Part shown: positions 8,360-16,544 of the stretch, piece after piece
How positions within the stretch are numbered: the stretch's first letter is position 1
How the letters are laid out: every line of letters begins with the position of its first letter
From: Streptomyces sp. A2-16
Lineage (GTDB): Bacteria > Actinomycetota > Actinomycetes > Streptomycetales > Streptomycetaceae
Direction: 5' to 3'
DNA length: 64,000 nucleotides
Assembly: GCF_018128905.1 (NCBI RefSeq)
Contig: NZ_CP063808.1
Location: 7,440,001-7,504,000 of the forward strand
Translations under genes and position numbers: made by a program
The notes under the pieces: model-generated
The model's database searches: none
What the model was told of the DNA's origin: nothing
The model's input: the letters and a program-made list of their open reading frames with translations, nothing else

Positions 8360-9169
8360 TCAGCCGCGCCCGTGGCGCAGTGCGGGATGCTCGCCCGCGG
8401 CCACCAGGTCCGACACGGCCGTCCTCGGGTCCTTGCCCGTCACGAGGGACTCCCCGACCAGGACCGCGTCGGCGCCGGCGTTGGCGTAGGCGATCAGGTC
8501 GTGCGGGCCGCGGACTCCGGACTCGGCGACCTTGACCAGGCCGGCCGGGATCTCGGGGGCGATGCGCTCGAACGTGCCGCGGTCGACCTCGAGGGTCTTG
8601 AGGTTACGCGCGTTGACGCCGATGATCTTCGCTCCGGCGTCCACCGCGCGCTCGACCTCGTCCTCGTCGTGGACCTCGACGAGCGGGGTCAGGCCGATGG
8701 ACTCGGCGCGCTCGATCAGGGACTCCAGGGCGGGCTGCTCCAGGGCCGCGACGATGAGCAGCGCGAGGTCGGCGCCGTAGGCCCGGGCCTCCCAGAGCTG
8801 GTACGAGGTGACGATGAAGTCCTTGCGCAGGACCGGGATGTCCACGCGCGCGCGGACGGCCTCCAGGTCGGCGAGCGAGCCGCCGAAACGGCGCTGTTCG
8901 GTGAGGACGGAGATGACCGCCGCGCCGCCCGCCTCGTAGTCGGCGGCGAGGCCCGCCGGGTCGGCGATCGCGGCCAGCGCGCCCTTGGAGGGGCTGGAGC
9001 GCTTGACCTCGCAGATGACCTTGACGCCGTCGCCGCGCAGTGCGGCCACGCCGTCCTTGGCCGCCGGAGCCTTCGCCGCGCGCTCCTTGAGCTCGTCGAG
9101 GCTGACGCGCGCCTGCCGTTCCGCGAGGTCGGCACGGACTCCGTCGATGATCTCGTCGAGCACACTCAC
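8360..9169 (-). CDS. trpC: Indole-3-glycerol phosphate synthase
   Basis: Closes the pyrrole ring of CdRP to form indole-3-glycerol phosphate. The 269-residue TIM barrel has the substrate and catalytic signatures CEVKRSSPSKG, VLRKDFI, GVNARNLKT and VAESGV. GTG at 9169 (VSVLDEIIDG) was chosen: it has an AAGGGGG ribosome site upstream and gives the usual family length, whereas the longer frame adds 32 residues of unlike sequence. It heads trpC-trpM-trpB-trpA; about 138 bases separate it from the DUF2752 gene, including a small hairpin (9247-9261) and a TACCAT -10-like box at 9234-9239. Confidence 0.96.
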   Translation of the reverse strand: MSVLDEIIDGVRADLAERQARVSLDELKERAAKAPAAKDGVAALRGDGVKVICEVKRSSPSKGALAAIADPAGLAADYEAGGAAVISVLTEQRRFGGSLADLEAVRARVDIPVLRKDFIVTSYQLWEARAYGADLALLIVAALEQPALESLIERAESIGLTPLVEVHDEDEVERAVDAGAKIIGVNARNLKTLEVDRGTFERIAPEIPAGLVKVAESGVRGPHDLIAYANAGADAVLVGESLVTGKDPRTAVSDLVAAGEHPALRHGRG

Positions 9170-9307
9170 GCGAGCGGCCCCCTTCCAGACGGTTGACAGT
9201 TCCAGCGACTGATGAGAACAAGTGGTCACTGCGATGGTATCCGCAGGAGGGCGTAGCCCTCGCATCCGGTTGACGCCGGTCCCACTACCTGGACATTCAC
9301 CAGTTGA

Positions 9308-9748
9308 TCAAGGATGAAGCCAGCCACCGAACGGCAGGTTCCGGACAACCGTGAAGACCAGCAGCAATGCCCCCGCCGTCCACAGGTGCACCGGCCCGAG
9401 ACCGAGGTTCAACGGCCGTCCGCGCGCCGCGCGGACCACCCAGACGGTCCACAGCACGGCGAAGCCCAGATAGCCCACAACGGCCGGTGCGTTGTCCTGG
9501 AGCGCGCCGAGGAAGTCCCCGTGGACGAAGGCGTGCGCGCTGCGCAGTCCGCCGCAGCCGGGGCAGTAGAGGCCGGTGATGCGGTACAGCGGGCAGACGG
9601 GGTAGTGGCCGGGCTGGTTGGGGTCGACGGTCCCCACGTAGGTGAAGGCCGCGGCGACGGCCGCGAGGATGCCGCCCGGGACGGCCAGGCGTCCTGGCAG
9701 GCCGTTGCGGGGCAGTACCGGCTGACTGTCTGCGTTCACGTCTGGCAT
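9308..9748 (-). CDS. DUF2752 membrane protein
   Basis: A 146-residue protein with three hydrophobic segments and the DUF2752 hallmark LYCPGCGGLRSAHAFVHGDF. Function is unknown; the Cys pair suggests metal or redox chemistry at the membrane face. It sits between trpE and trpC together with two other small membrane genes on the same strand, an arrangement that I recall as conserved in Streptomyces. Whether it helps tryptophan metabolism is not shown by the sequence. Confidence 0.85.
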   Translation of the reverse strand: MPDVNADSQPVLPRNGLPGRLAVPGGILAAVAAAFTYVGTVDPNQPGHYPVCPLYRITGLYCPGCGGLRSAHAFVHGDFLGALQDNAPAVVGYLGFAVLWTVWVVRAARGRPLNLGLGPVHLWTAGALLLVFTVVRNLPFGGWLHP

Positions 9749-9826
9749 TGTCCCCCGCTCCCGCGTCGAACGCGTGAGGGGCGGCCCCGGCAGTTCGCGC
9801 CGGACCGCCCCTCCACGAGGTTCGCG

Positions 9827-10075
9827 TCAGCTCTTGGCGTCCGCCGACTCGGCCTGCGCGGTGACGAGCGGCTTGTGGGTGTCCTTGGGCATGCCCATCC
9901 CCATGGCGCTCATGATCCAGCCGACGACGCCGCCGATGACCACGATCGCCATGCCGGCCCAGAAGCCCGCCGGCTGGGCCATCACCATGAAGGCGCCCGC
10001 GACGCAGAAACCGATGAAGGCGATCGTGACACCGGTCCAGGCGGCCGGGGTGTGACCGTGGCTGCTGCCCGCCAT
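9827..10075 (-). CDS. HGxxPAAW family small membrane protein
   Basis: An 82-residue protein with the N-terminal motif HGHTPAAWTG that names this actinobacterial family, followed by two membrane spans (about residues 17-35 and 40-58) and a charged tail. It has a clear AGGAG ribosome site eight bases before its ATG. Always small and of unknown function; it is placed in the trpE-trpC interval beside the DUF2752 and the TIGR02234 genes. Confidence 0.85.
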   Translation of the reverse strand: MAGSSHGHTPAAWTGVTIAFIGFCVAGAFMVMAQPAGFWAGMAIVVIGGVVGWIMSAMGMGMPKDTHKPLVTAQAESADAKS

Positions 10076-10176
10076 TGCTTGCTCCTAGGTGCTGAAGTAC
10101 GTGATGACTGAGCCGGACGCTCGGCCCCATTGTTCCGCACGCGGGGGCGCGACGTGTTCGGGGGTCGGGAGAACCC

Positions 10177-10809
10177 CTACGCCTGCGTGGGATCCTCCCC
10201 GCGATCGAGCGCCTTCCAGATGTCCTCGGGCCGGTCGGGGTCGACGACAGGGGCCTTGCGACGCGCCCGGGGCGCCCCGTCCCGCTCGTACCGCCCCGAC
10301 ATCGCGGGCCACAGCCGCCCGTACCGAAGGGCCAGCAGACCGGCCAGGAGGATCAGCGCACCCCCCACCACGGCGACGTAGGGCCACGCGGTGTGGCTGA
10401 GGGCGGAGACCGTCGCCGAGGTGTCGCCGGAGGCCTTCGCCGCCTGCTCGTCCAGCGCGGACGAGTCGCCGGCGCCGATCAGCGCCGCCACGACAATGCC
10501 CGCCCCGGAGAGCGCGAGCAGCGCGGCGACCAGGAGGCGCCCCGCCTTGCGGACGGCGAAGACGGCGACGAGCGCGGCCAGGCCCACTATGGCCAGGGCG
10601 GCCGGGACACCGGTCACGTCGCTGCCCTTGGCGGTCAGCGGGAACGCCCCGCCGGCTACGGTCGCGGTGCCCTCGGACCACTGCTGGCGGGTGGCCAGCA
10701 GCGCCACGGCGGCGCCGAGCGCGCCGCCCAGCAGGGCGACGGCGAGACTCAGACGTCCGGCCTTGGCGGGTCCGGCGGCTTCGGAACGGGGGTGCGGTAC
10801 AGCAGTCAC
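10177..10809 (-). CDS. Trp-biosynthesis-associated membrane protein (TIGR02234 type)
   Basis: A roughly 210-residue protein with four predicted membrane segments, the second and third separated by a long extracytoplasmic loop, and an Arg-rich C-terminal tail ending DIWKALDRGEDPT. This layout directly downstream of trpE is typical of the actinobacterial TIGR02234 family, whose role is unknown. Two GTG starts are possible: 10809 (VTAVPHPRSE, preceded by GGGG) and 10824, five codons longer; I prefer 10809. It follows trpE by 60 bases on the same strand and is probably co-transcribed. Confidence 0.8.
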   Translation of the reverse strand: MTAVPHPRSEAAGPAKAGRLSLAVALLGGALGAAVALLATRQQWSEGTATVAGGAFPLTAKGSDVTGVPAALAIVGLAALVAVFAVRKAGRLLVAALLALSGAGIVVAALIGAGDSSALDEQAAKASGDTSATVSALSHTAWPYVAVVGGALILLAGLLALRYGRLWPAMSGRYERDGAPRARRKAPVVDPDRPEDIWKALDRGEDPTQA

Positions 10810-10869
10810 GTACCCCACTATCACCCGAACCCCGGGCGAACGGGCACCCGGGGTTCCGTGAGAAGCGCC

Positions 10870-12348
10870 CTACTTGCCCAAGCGGTTCGCCGTGTGGACC
10901 GCCCTGAGGACCGCCGCCGCCTTGTTGCGGCACTCCGTGTCCTCGGCGACCGGGTCGGAGTCGGCGACGATTCCGGCGCCGGCCTGGACGTAGGCGGTGC
11001 CGTCCCGCAGCAGGGCGGTACGGATGGCGATCGCGGTGTCGGAGTCGCCCGCGAAGTCGAGGTAGCCGACGCAGCCGCCGTACAACCCGCGCCGGGACGG
11101 CTCGAGTTCGTCGATGATCTGCATCGCGCGGGGCTTGGGGGCGCCGGAGAGGGTGCCGGCGGGGAAGCAGGCGGTCAGGACGTCGAAGGCGGTGCGGCCC
11201 CGCGCCACCTTGCCGGTGACCGTGGAGACGATGTGCATCACGTGGGAGTACCGCTCGACGGACATGAAGTCGACGACCTCCACGGAGCCCGGCTCGCAGA
11301 CGCGTCCCAGGTCGTTGCGCCCGAGGTCGACCAGCATCAGGTGCTCGGCGCGCTCCTTCGGGTCGGCGAGCAGCTCGTCGGCGAGGGCCTGGTCCTCCTG
11401 CGGGGTCGCCCCGCGCCACCGGGTGCCGGCGATGGGGTGGACCATCGCGTGTCCGTCCTCGACCTTGACGAGGGCCTCGGGGGACGAGCCCACGACGTCG
11501 AAGCCGTCGAAGCGGAAGAGGTACATGTACGGCGACGGGTTCGTGGCCCTCAGGACCCGGTAGACGTCCAGCGCGCTGGCCGTGCACGGCGTCTCGAAGC
11601 GCTGCGAGGGGACGACCTGGAAGGCCTCGCCGGCCCGGATGCGCTCCTTGATGTCCTCGACGGCCTCCTGGAAGTCGGGGCCGCCCCAGAGCGCGGTGTA
11701 CTCGGGCAGCTCGGAGGGCGGCAGGACCGCCGGGGGCTGGGCCACCGCGCGGGACAGGTCCGCCTCCATGGCGTCCAGGCGGGCCACCGCGTCGGTGTAG
11801 GCCTCGTCGACGCCGGTGTCGAGGTCGTTGTGGTTGATCGCGTTGGCGATCAGCAGGACCGAGCCCTCCCAGTGGTCCATGACGGCGAGGTCACTGGTGA
11901 GCAGCATGGTCAGCTCGGGCAGCTGGAGGTCGTCCCGCTCCCCCGGGCCGATCTTCTCCAGGCGGCGGACGATGTCGTAGCCGAGGTAGCCGACCAGGCC
12001 GCCGGTGAAGGGCGGCAGGCCCTCCTGGTGGGGGGTGTGCAGGGCCTCGATGGTGGCGCGCAGGGCGGCCAGCGGATCGCCGTCGACGGGGACGCCGACC
12101 GGCGGGGTGCCCAGCCAGTGCGCCTGGCCGTCGCGCGCGGTCAGGGTCGCGGCCGAGCGAACGCCCACAAAGGAGTAGCGGGACCACGAGCGGCCGTTCT
12201 CCGCGGACTCCAGCAGGTAGGTGCCGGGGCGCTCGGCGGCGAGCTTGCGGTAAAGGGCGACCGGGGTGTCGCCGTCGGCCAGGAGCTTGCGCGTGACGGG
12301 GATGACACGGCGGTCGGTGGCCAGCTTGCGGAAGGTCTCGAGGTCCAT
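10870..12348 (-). CDS. trpE: Anthranilate synthase component I
   Basis: Converts chorismate with ammonia or glutamine nitrogen to anthranilate, the first committed step of tryptophan synthesis. The 492-residue protein carries the Trp feedback motif LLESAENGRSWSRYSF near residue 50 and the chorismate-binding signatures GTRWRGATPQEDQAL, LVDLGRNDLGRV and LSGAPKPRAM. Only 11 bases separate it from the hisI stop, so hisI and trpE are probably one transcript. No trpG or trpD occurs in the window; the amidotransferase and phosphoribosyltransferase must be elsewhere. I see no Trp-codon leader peptide directly before it. Confidence 0.96.
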   Translation of the reverse strand: MDLETFRKLATDRRVIPVTRKLLADGDTPVALYRKLAAERPGTYLLESAENGRSWSRYSFVGVRSAATLTARDGQAHWLGTPPVGVPVDGDPLAALRATIEALHTPHQEGLPPFTGGLVGYLGYDIVRRLEKIGPGERDDLQLPELTMLLTSDLAVMDHWEGSVLLIANAINHNDLDTGVDEAYTDAVARLDAMEADLSRAVAQPPAVLPPSELPEYTALWGGPDFQEAVEDIKERIRAGEAFQVVPSQRFETPCTASALDVYRVLRATNPSPYMYLFRFDGFDVVGSSPEALVKVEDGHAMVHPIAGTRWRGATPQEDQALADELLADPKERAEHLMLVDLGRNDLGRVCEPGSVEVVDFMSVERYSHVMHIVSTVTGKVARGRTAFDVLTACFPAGTLSGAPKPRAMQIIDELEPSRRGLYGGCVGYLDFAGDSDTAIAIRTALLRDGTAYVQAGAGIVADSDPVAEDTECRNKAAAVLRAVHTANRLGK

Positions 12349-12359
12349 GGCGGCTGACC

Positions 12360-12755
12360 TTACTGATCCGAGGCGGCGGCACCGGAATCAGCGCCGTCCT
12401 TGAGGAGCACGTCCTCGTCGAAGCAGGTGCGCGCGCCGGTGTGGCAGGCGGCTCCGACCTGGTCCACCTTGACCAGCACGGTGTCGGCGTCGCAGTCCAG
12501 GGCGACGGACCTGACCCACTGGAAGTGGCCGGAGGTGTCGCCCTTGACCCAGTACTCCCGGCGGCTGCGCGACCAGTAGGTGCAGCGGCCGGTGGTCAGC
12601 GTGCGGTGCAGCGCCTCGTCGTCCATCCAGCCGAGCATGAGCACCTCACCGGTGTCGTACTGCTGGGCGATGGCGGGGACGAGCCCGTCGGCGCTGCGCT
12701 TGAGGCGTGCGGCGATCTCGGGGTCGAGGCTGCTGGCTGGGGGCGTGCTGGTCAT
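12360..12755 (-). CDS. hisI: Phosphoribosyl-AMP cyclohydrolase
   Basis: Hydrolyses the adenine ring of PR-AMP, third step of histidine synthesis; a zinc and magnesium enzyme. The 131-residue protein contains the metal-site stretch LDCDADTVLVKVDQVGAACH and the downstream Cys of TGARTCF, plus GRCTYWSRSRREYW. The ATG at 12755 gives the normal length; a longer frame upstream is shadow. It is separated from the main his operon (15789-21481) by about 3 kb and instead leads into trpE, linking histidine and tryptophan genes on one message. Confidence 0.95.
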   Translation of the reverse strand: MTSTPPASSLDPEIAARLKRSADGLVPAIAQQYDTGEVLMLGWMDDEALHRTLTTGRCTYWSRSRREYWVKGDTSGHFQWVRSVALDCDADTVLVKVDQVGAACHTGARTCFDEDVLLKDGADSGAAASDQ

Positions 12756-12825
12756 GGGGCCATTGTGCCGCGCGCCACTGACAAGCCTGGCGTGGTGTCC
12801 ACTGTGCGGACCCGGGGCGCGGTCG

Positions 12826-12831
12826 TAGGCT
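12826..12831 (+). promoter_or_regulatory. Candidate -10 box for a leaderless transcript
   Basis: TAGGCT ends six bases before the ATG at 12838 and no Shine-Dalgarno is present, so transcription would start at or next to the start codon. The -35 region is weak. Inference. Confidence 0.45.
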
Positions 12832-12837
12832 GACTGC

Positions 12838-13473
12838 ATGTCGACTTTCGCCAAGCGTGAACGACTTCTCCTCGCCGATCTGTTGGAGGCCGAGGGCCCG
12901 GAGGCCCCGACTCTCTGCGAAGGTTGGCTCACCCGCGATCTCGCGGCGCACGTGGTGGTGCGCGAGCGCCGTCCCGACGCCGCCGGCGGTCTGCTGATCA
13001 AGCAGCTCGCGTCCCGCCTGGACCGGGTGATGACCGAGTTCTCCGAGAAGCCCTACGAAGAGCTGATCCAGCTGATCCGCACCGGCCCGCCGCGCTTCTC
13101 GCCGTTCCAGCTCAAGCAGGTGGAGGAGCTGTCGAACACGGTCGAGTTCTACGTCCACACCGAGGACGTCCGCCGGGCCCGCCCCGACTGGACGCCGCGC
13201 GAGCTGGACCCGGTGTTCCAGGACGCCCTGTGGTCCCGTCTGGAGCGCACCGCCCGGCTGATGGGCCGCGGTGTGCCCACCGGCCTGGTGCTGCGCCGCC
13301 CGGACGGCCAGACGGCGGTCGCGCACCGGGGCACGCCGGTCGTGACGGCGACCGGTGAGCCGTCGGAGCTGCTGCTGTTCCTGTACGGGCGGCAGAGCGC
13401 GGCCAAGGTGGAGCTGGACGGCGACAAGGAGGCGATCGCCAGGCTGCACGAGGCGAAGGAACTCGGAATCTGA
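12838..13473 (+). CDS. TIGR03085 family metal-binding protein
   Basis: A 211-residue protein with the N-terminal DinB/mycothiol-maleylpyruvate-isomerase-like four-helix plan: LLADLLEAEGPEAPTLCEGW and TRDLAAHVVVRERRPDA supply the usual conserved Trp, Asp and His, and VEFYVHTEDVRRARPDW provides the second conserved His region. The C-terminal part resembles an SCP-like domain. Such proteins are thought to bind a divalent metal and act in thiol-dependent chemistry, but the substrate is unknown. It is a single gene divergent from hisI, apparently with a leaderless message. Confidence 0.8.
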   Translation: MSTFAKRERLLLADLLEAEGPEAPTLCEGWLTRDLAAHVVVRERRPDAAGGLLIKQLASRLDRVMTEFSEKPYEELIQLIRTGPPRFSPFQLKQVEELSNTVEFYVHTEDVRRARPDWTPRELDPVFQDALWSRLERTARLMGRGVPTGLVLRRPDGQTAVAHRGTPVVTATGEPSELLLFLYGRQSAAKVELDGDKEAIARLHEAKELGI

Positions 13474-13564
13474 CGGTCCGGGCCGGGGGTTCGGTCGCGC
13501 TCGGGGCGGGGTCGGCTGCGCCTCGGGGTCCGGCCGGGCGGCCCCGGGGGGATCGGTCGCGCCT

Positions 13565-13697
13565 TGTGAGTCCGGCCGGGCCTCGGATTTCGACCGGTCA
13601 CGCCTCGTGAGTCCGGTCGCGCCCCGTGAGTCCGGTCGCGCCCCGTGAGTCCGGTCGCGCCTCGTGAGTCCGGTCGCGCCCCATGCGTCCGGTCGGT
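13565..13697. repeat. 19-bp tandem repeat array
   Basis: The unit GTGAGTCCGGTCGCGCCCC recurs with exact 19-base spacing at 13607, 13626, 13645, 13664 and a degenerate start at 13683; a weaker copy lies at 13565. The array sits between two convergent genes, fills most of the 223-base gap and runs up to the stop of the MFS gene. The part before it (13474-13564) is G/C-rich degenerate sequence of the same flavour. No gene is supported here. Confidence 0.85.
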
Positions 13698-15013
13698 CAG
13701 GTCGGGAGTTCGGCGCGGCGCAGGTTCTTCGCGGACAGTACGACGACCCCGCCGAGCCCGCACACCGCCGCGCTGGTCACGAAGACCGGGCCGGTGCCAA
13801 AGGCGCCGATCGCGGCGGCGGACAGCGGCATGCTGAGCGGTGCGAAGCCGAGGCTGACCAGTGAGGCCACGGCGGTGACGCGGCCCAGGCAGGCGGGGTC
13901 GGCCTGGGTCTGGAGCAGGGCACCGCACAGGGCGCCGCTGAGCCCGGCGAGCAGTCCGACCAGCAGCGCGACTCCGGCGGCCGCGACGACGTCCGGGACG
14001 AAGGCCAGGGCGCCGATCGCGACCGCCCCGCCGAGGCAGGCGTACGCCATCACGTGCCCGGCGTGCGGCACGCGCCCGCGTACGGCCAGCAGCAGGGAGG
14101 CGAGGCCGGACCCGGCTCCGAACCCGCCGAGCACCCAGCCCATCCCGGAGGCGCCCCAGCCGCGTTCGTCGGCGAGCAACGTCAGCCCGACGTTGAGCGG
14201 CCCGACGAAGCCCAGGTCACCGAGGGCGATCGCCAGCATCAGCGGGGCGAGCACACGGTGGCGGCGGATGTACCGCAGCCCGACCCGCAGGTCGTGCCAG
14301 GCGGTCCCGACGGCGTCCTCGGCGCGGGTCTTCCCGCCACCGGCGGCGCCGCCGCTCACCTTCTCGGCGTCGGCCGTCACGTCGTCCGCGGGCAGTTCCC
14401 GTATCCGCACCGAGACCAGCAGCGGCACCGATATCGCGATCAGCAGGCCCGCGAAGGCGAACGCGGCCGCCGCTCCCCCGACCGCCACCGCGAGGCCGCC
14501 GAGCGGTCCCCCGACCACGCCGGCGAAGCGGATGGCGAGCCCTCGCATGCCCTGCACGCGCGTGAGCTGCCCGCGGCTCGTCACGCGCGCGGGGAGGGCT
14601 CCCACGGCCGGCAGGAACACGGCGTCGACGGTCCCGAAGGCGAGCGCCAGCAGGGCCAGCGGCCACAGGCCGGGGCTGGTGAGGAACAGCAGCGCGGCCA
14701 CGGCGAGCACGGTCAGACAGCGCACCGCGTCGCTGCCGATGACGACCCTGCGCGGCCCCAGCCGGTCGGCGATCACTCCTCCGCCCAGCATCAGCAGGGC
14801 CCGCGGCAGCGCGCTGACCGACATCACGATCCCGGCCTGCGCGGGCGTACCGCTCTGGACGGCCGCCCAGGACAGGGCGATGTAGTACACGCTGTCGCCG
14901 GTCATGGAGGCGGTGTAGGCGGCGAGCCACCGCAGCACGTTGCCGTCGCGATGGGCGGGGGTGTCGACGACGGCGGCCCGGGCGGTGGGCACGGTGGTGG
15001 TCGTGGCGGTCAC
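13697..15013 (-). CDS. Major facilitator superfamily transporter
   Basis: A 438-residue membrane protein with about twelve hydrophobic segments and a charged mid-loop (about residues 210-245), the usual MFS layout; the short motif GGGVIADRLGPRRVVIGSD between segments 2 and 3 corresponds to MFS motif A. It most resembles drug or macrolide-type exporters of the Streptomyces MFS_3 group. The GTG at 15013 has a GAGAGGGA ribosome site. It lies 39 bases downstream of the ArsR-type regulator on the same strand, so the pair is probably a regulator-controlled efflux operon. Substrate unknown. Confidence 0.88.
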   Translation of the reverse strand: MTATTTTVPTARAAVVDTPAHRDGNVLRWLAAYTASMTGDSVYYIALSWAAVQSGTPAQAGIVMSVSALPRALLMLGGGVIADRLGPRRVVIGSDAVRCLTVLAVAALLFLTSPGLWPLALLALAFGTVDAVFLPAVGALPARVTSRGQLTRVQGMRGLAIRFAGVVGGPLGGLAVAVGGAAAAFAFAGLLIAISVPLLVSVRIRELPADDVTADAEKVSGGAAGGGKTRAEDAVGTAWHDLRVGLRYIRRHRVLAPLMLAIALGDLGFVGPLNVGLTLLADERGWGASGMGWVLGGFGAGSGLASLLLAVRGRVPHAGHVMAYACLGGAVAIGALAFVPDVVAAAGVALLVGLLAGLSGALCGALLQTQADPACLGRVTAVASLVSLGFAPLSMPLSAAAIGAFGTGPVFVTSAAVCGLGGVVVLSAKNLRRAELPT

Positions 15014-15052
15014 GGGCGGGTCCCTCTCGGACGCGGATCGCGGAATCGGGAA

Positions 15053-15640
15053 TCAGACACGGAACGGGAAGCCGTACATGTGCAGCGCGACGTTCTCGCG
15101 CCCCTCGGTGTCGCCCGCGGCCTCGGCGGCCCGGCCCTTCTCGTCGTACTTCCTGGCGAGGGCCAGCAACTCCTCGCGGAGTTCGTCGAGTTCGCCGGCC
15201 GTCAGCCGCAGCAGGGACTCGCTGTCCGGGGCGGCCGCGTTCCACTCGGCGCTCCAGGTGGGGCGCTCGTCGAGGTAGCGGCGGTACATGTCGGCACGCT
15301 GCTCGTGGAAGAGCCGCGTGGCCGCCAGGTGCGCGGCCGCCCTCTCCGGCGCGTCACGGAAGTCCCGGTCGCGGATGCTCACGCCCTCCGACGAGGGCCG
15401 CCACCAGCGCTCACGGCCGTCCCCGCTCTGCGGCTCCGCCTCCTCGATCAGCCCGTGCTCGGCCAGCTTGCGCAGGTGGTAGCTGACCAGCGACACAGCC
15501 TCGTCGACCTGGTCGGCGAGGTGCGAGGCGGTGGCGACACGGGCCACGCACAGCCCGCGGTACAGCTGCATCCGCAGCGGATGGGCCAGTGCCTTGAGCG
15601 TGCCGAGGTCGGTGATCGGGCGGTTCTGCTCGCGTGACAT
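15053..15640 (-). CDS. ArsR/HTH_20-type transcriptional regulator
   Basis: A 195-residue winged-helix regulator: residues about 10-75 (ITDLGTLKALAHPLRMQLYR, then ATASHLADQVDEAVSLVSYH and LRKLAEHGLIEEAE) form the ArsR-like HTH, followed by a wing (GRERWWRPSSEGVS) and a long helical C-terminal domain. No metal-binding Cys cluster is seen, so it is not a metal sensor of the SmtB type. ATG at 15640 was chosen; the frame continues upstream only through the AT-rich operator palindrome. It very likely represses itself and the MFS gene by binding at 15653-15704. Confidence 0.87.
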   Translation of the reverse strand: MSREQNRPITDLGTLKALAHPLRMQLYRGLCVARVATASHLADQVDEAVSLVSYHLRKLAEHGLIEEAEPQSGDGRERWWRPSSEGVSIRDRDFRDAPERAAAHLAATRLFHEQRADMYRRYLDERPTWSAEWNAAAPDSESLLRLTAGELDELREELLALARKYDEKGRAAEAAGDTEGRENVALHMYGFPFRV

Positions 15641-15652
15641 GCCCCCAAAGTA

Positions 15653-15704
15653 GATACGAAAGAAAAGTTGCGCAATATATTTTGCGCAATCTTCCTTTCG
15701 TATC
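15653..15704 (-). promoter_or_regulatory. AT-rich operator palindrome before the ArsR-MFS operon
   Basis: Two 23-base arms (15653-15675 and 15682-15704) are inverted repeats around TATATT. The outer 10 bases GATACGAAAG and inner 8 bases TTGCGCAA match perfectly; the five bases between differ in part. In this very GC-rich DNA it stands out. On the minus strand the inner TTGCGC is 17 bases before TACTTT, which could be the -35 and -10 of the regulator's promoter, so binding would block it. Operator role is inferred. Confidence 0.65.
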
Positions 15705-15740
15705 TGCTCGCGCATCCGTTCCCGCACCTGCCCGACAGAA

Positions 15741-15772
15741 AGCCCCGGTCGCCAGTGGCAGCGACCGGGGCT
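15741..15772 (-). terminator. Terminator after hisF
   Basis: A perfect 12-bp stem, AGCCCCGGTCGC (15741-15752) with 15761-15772, around an 8-base loop, 17 bases beyond the hisF stop. On the minus strand it is followed by TTTCTGTC, a weak U tract. Confidence 0.75.
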
Positions 15773-15788
15773 CGAGCAGAGCGCGGTG

Positions 15789-16544
15789 TCACCTCACCGG
15801 GTGCCCCGCCCGCCGCAGCGTCTCCTTCACCTCGCCGATCCGCAGATCGCCGAAGTGGAACACCGAGGCCGCCAGCACCGCGTCCGCGCCCGCCGCGATG
15901 GCCGGCGGGAAGTGGTCCAGTCTGCCCGCGCCGCCGGAGGCGATCAGCGGGACGGTCACGTGCTTGCGGACGGCCTCGATCATCTCCAGGTCGTAGCCGT
16001 CCTTGGTGCCGTCCGCGTCCATCGAGTTGAGCAGGATCTCACCGGCGCCCAGCTCGGCGGCCCGGTGCGCCCACTCGACCGCGTCGATGCCGGTGCCCTT
16101 GCGGCCGCCGTGCGTGGTCACCTCGAAGGAACCCGACTCGGTGCGCCGCGCGTCCACCGACAGCACCAGCACCTGCCGGCCGAAGCGCTCGGCGATCTCG
16201 CGGATCAGGTCGGGCCGGGCGATGGCCGCGGTGTTCACGCCCACCTTGTCCGCGCCCGCCCGCAGCAGCTTGTCCACGTCCTCGGCCGTGCGGACACCGC
16301 CGCCGACCGTCAGCGGGATGAACACCTGCTCGGCGGTGCGGCGCACCACGTCGTAGGTCGTCTCGCGGTTGCCCGACGAGGCGGTGATGTCCAGGAACGT
16401 CAGCTCGTCGGCGCCCTCGGCGTCGTACACCTTGGCCATCTCGACGGGGTCGCCCGCGTCGCGCAGGTTCTGGAAGTTGACGCCCTTGACGACCCGGCCG
16501 TTGTCCACGTCCAGGCAGGGGATGACTCGTACGGCAAGGGTCAT
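15789..16544 (-). CDS. hisF: Imidazole glycerol phosphate synthase, cyclase subunit
   Basis: Uses ammonia from HisH to convert PRFAR to IGP and AICAR. The 251-residue TIM barrel has both catalytic acids, Asp12 (PCLDVDNGRVVKG) and Asp131 (LSVDARR), and phosphate loops GGGVRT and ASGGAG. Start ATG at 16544 overlaps the RidA stop as ATGA; the much longer frame upstream is a shadow of ridA and priA. It is the last gene of the his operon and is followed by a terminator at 15741-15772. Confidence 0.97.
   Translation of the reverse strand: MTLAVRVIPCLDVDNGRVVKGVNFQNLRDAGDPVEMAKVYDAEGADELTFLDITASSGNRETTYDVVRRTAEQVFIPLTVGGGVRTAEDVDKLLRAGADKVGVNTAAIARPDLIREIAERFGRQVLVLSVDARRTESGSFEVTTHGGRKGTGIDAVEWAHRAAELGAGEILLNSMDADGTKDGYDLEMIEAVRKHVTVPLIASGGAGRLDHFPPAIAAGADAVLAASVFHFGDLRIGEVKETLRRAGHPVR

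Noticed and set aside
9170..9307. A Trp attenuator before trpC
   Set aside because: No run of Trp codons; only a small hairpin (9247-9261) with no competing structure is seen.
15634..15792. Nearly identical peptides on both strands (RYERK-AQ-ILRN)
   Set aside because: They come from reading the operator palindrome in both directions; no start, ribosome site or codon bias supports a gene.
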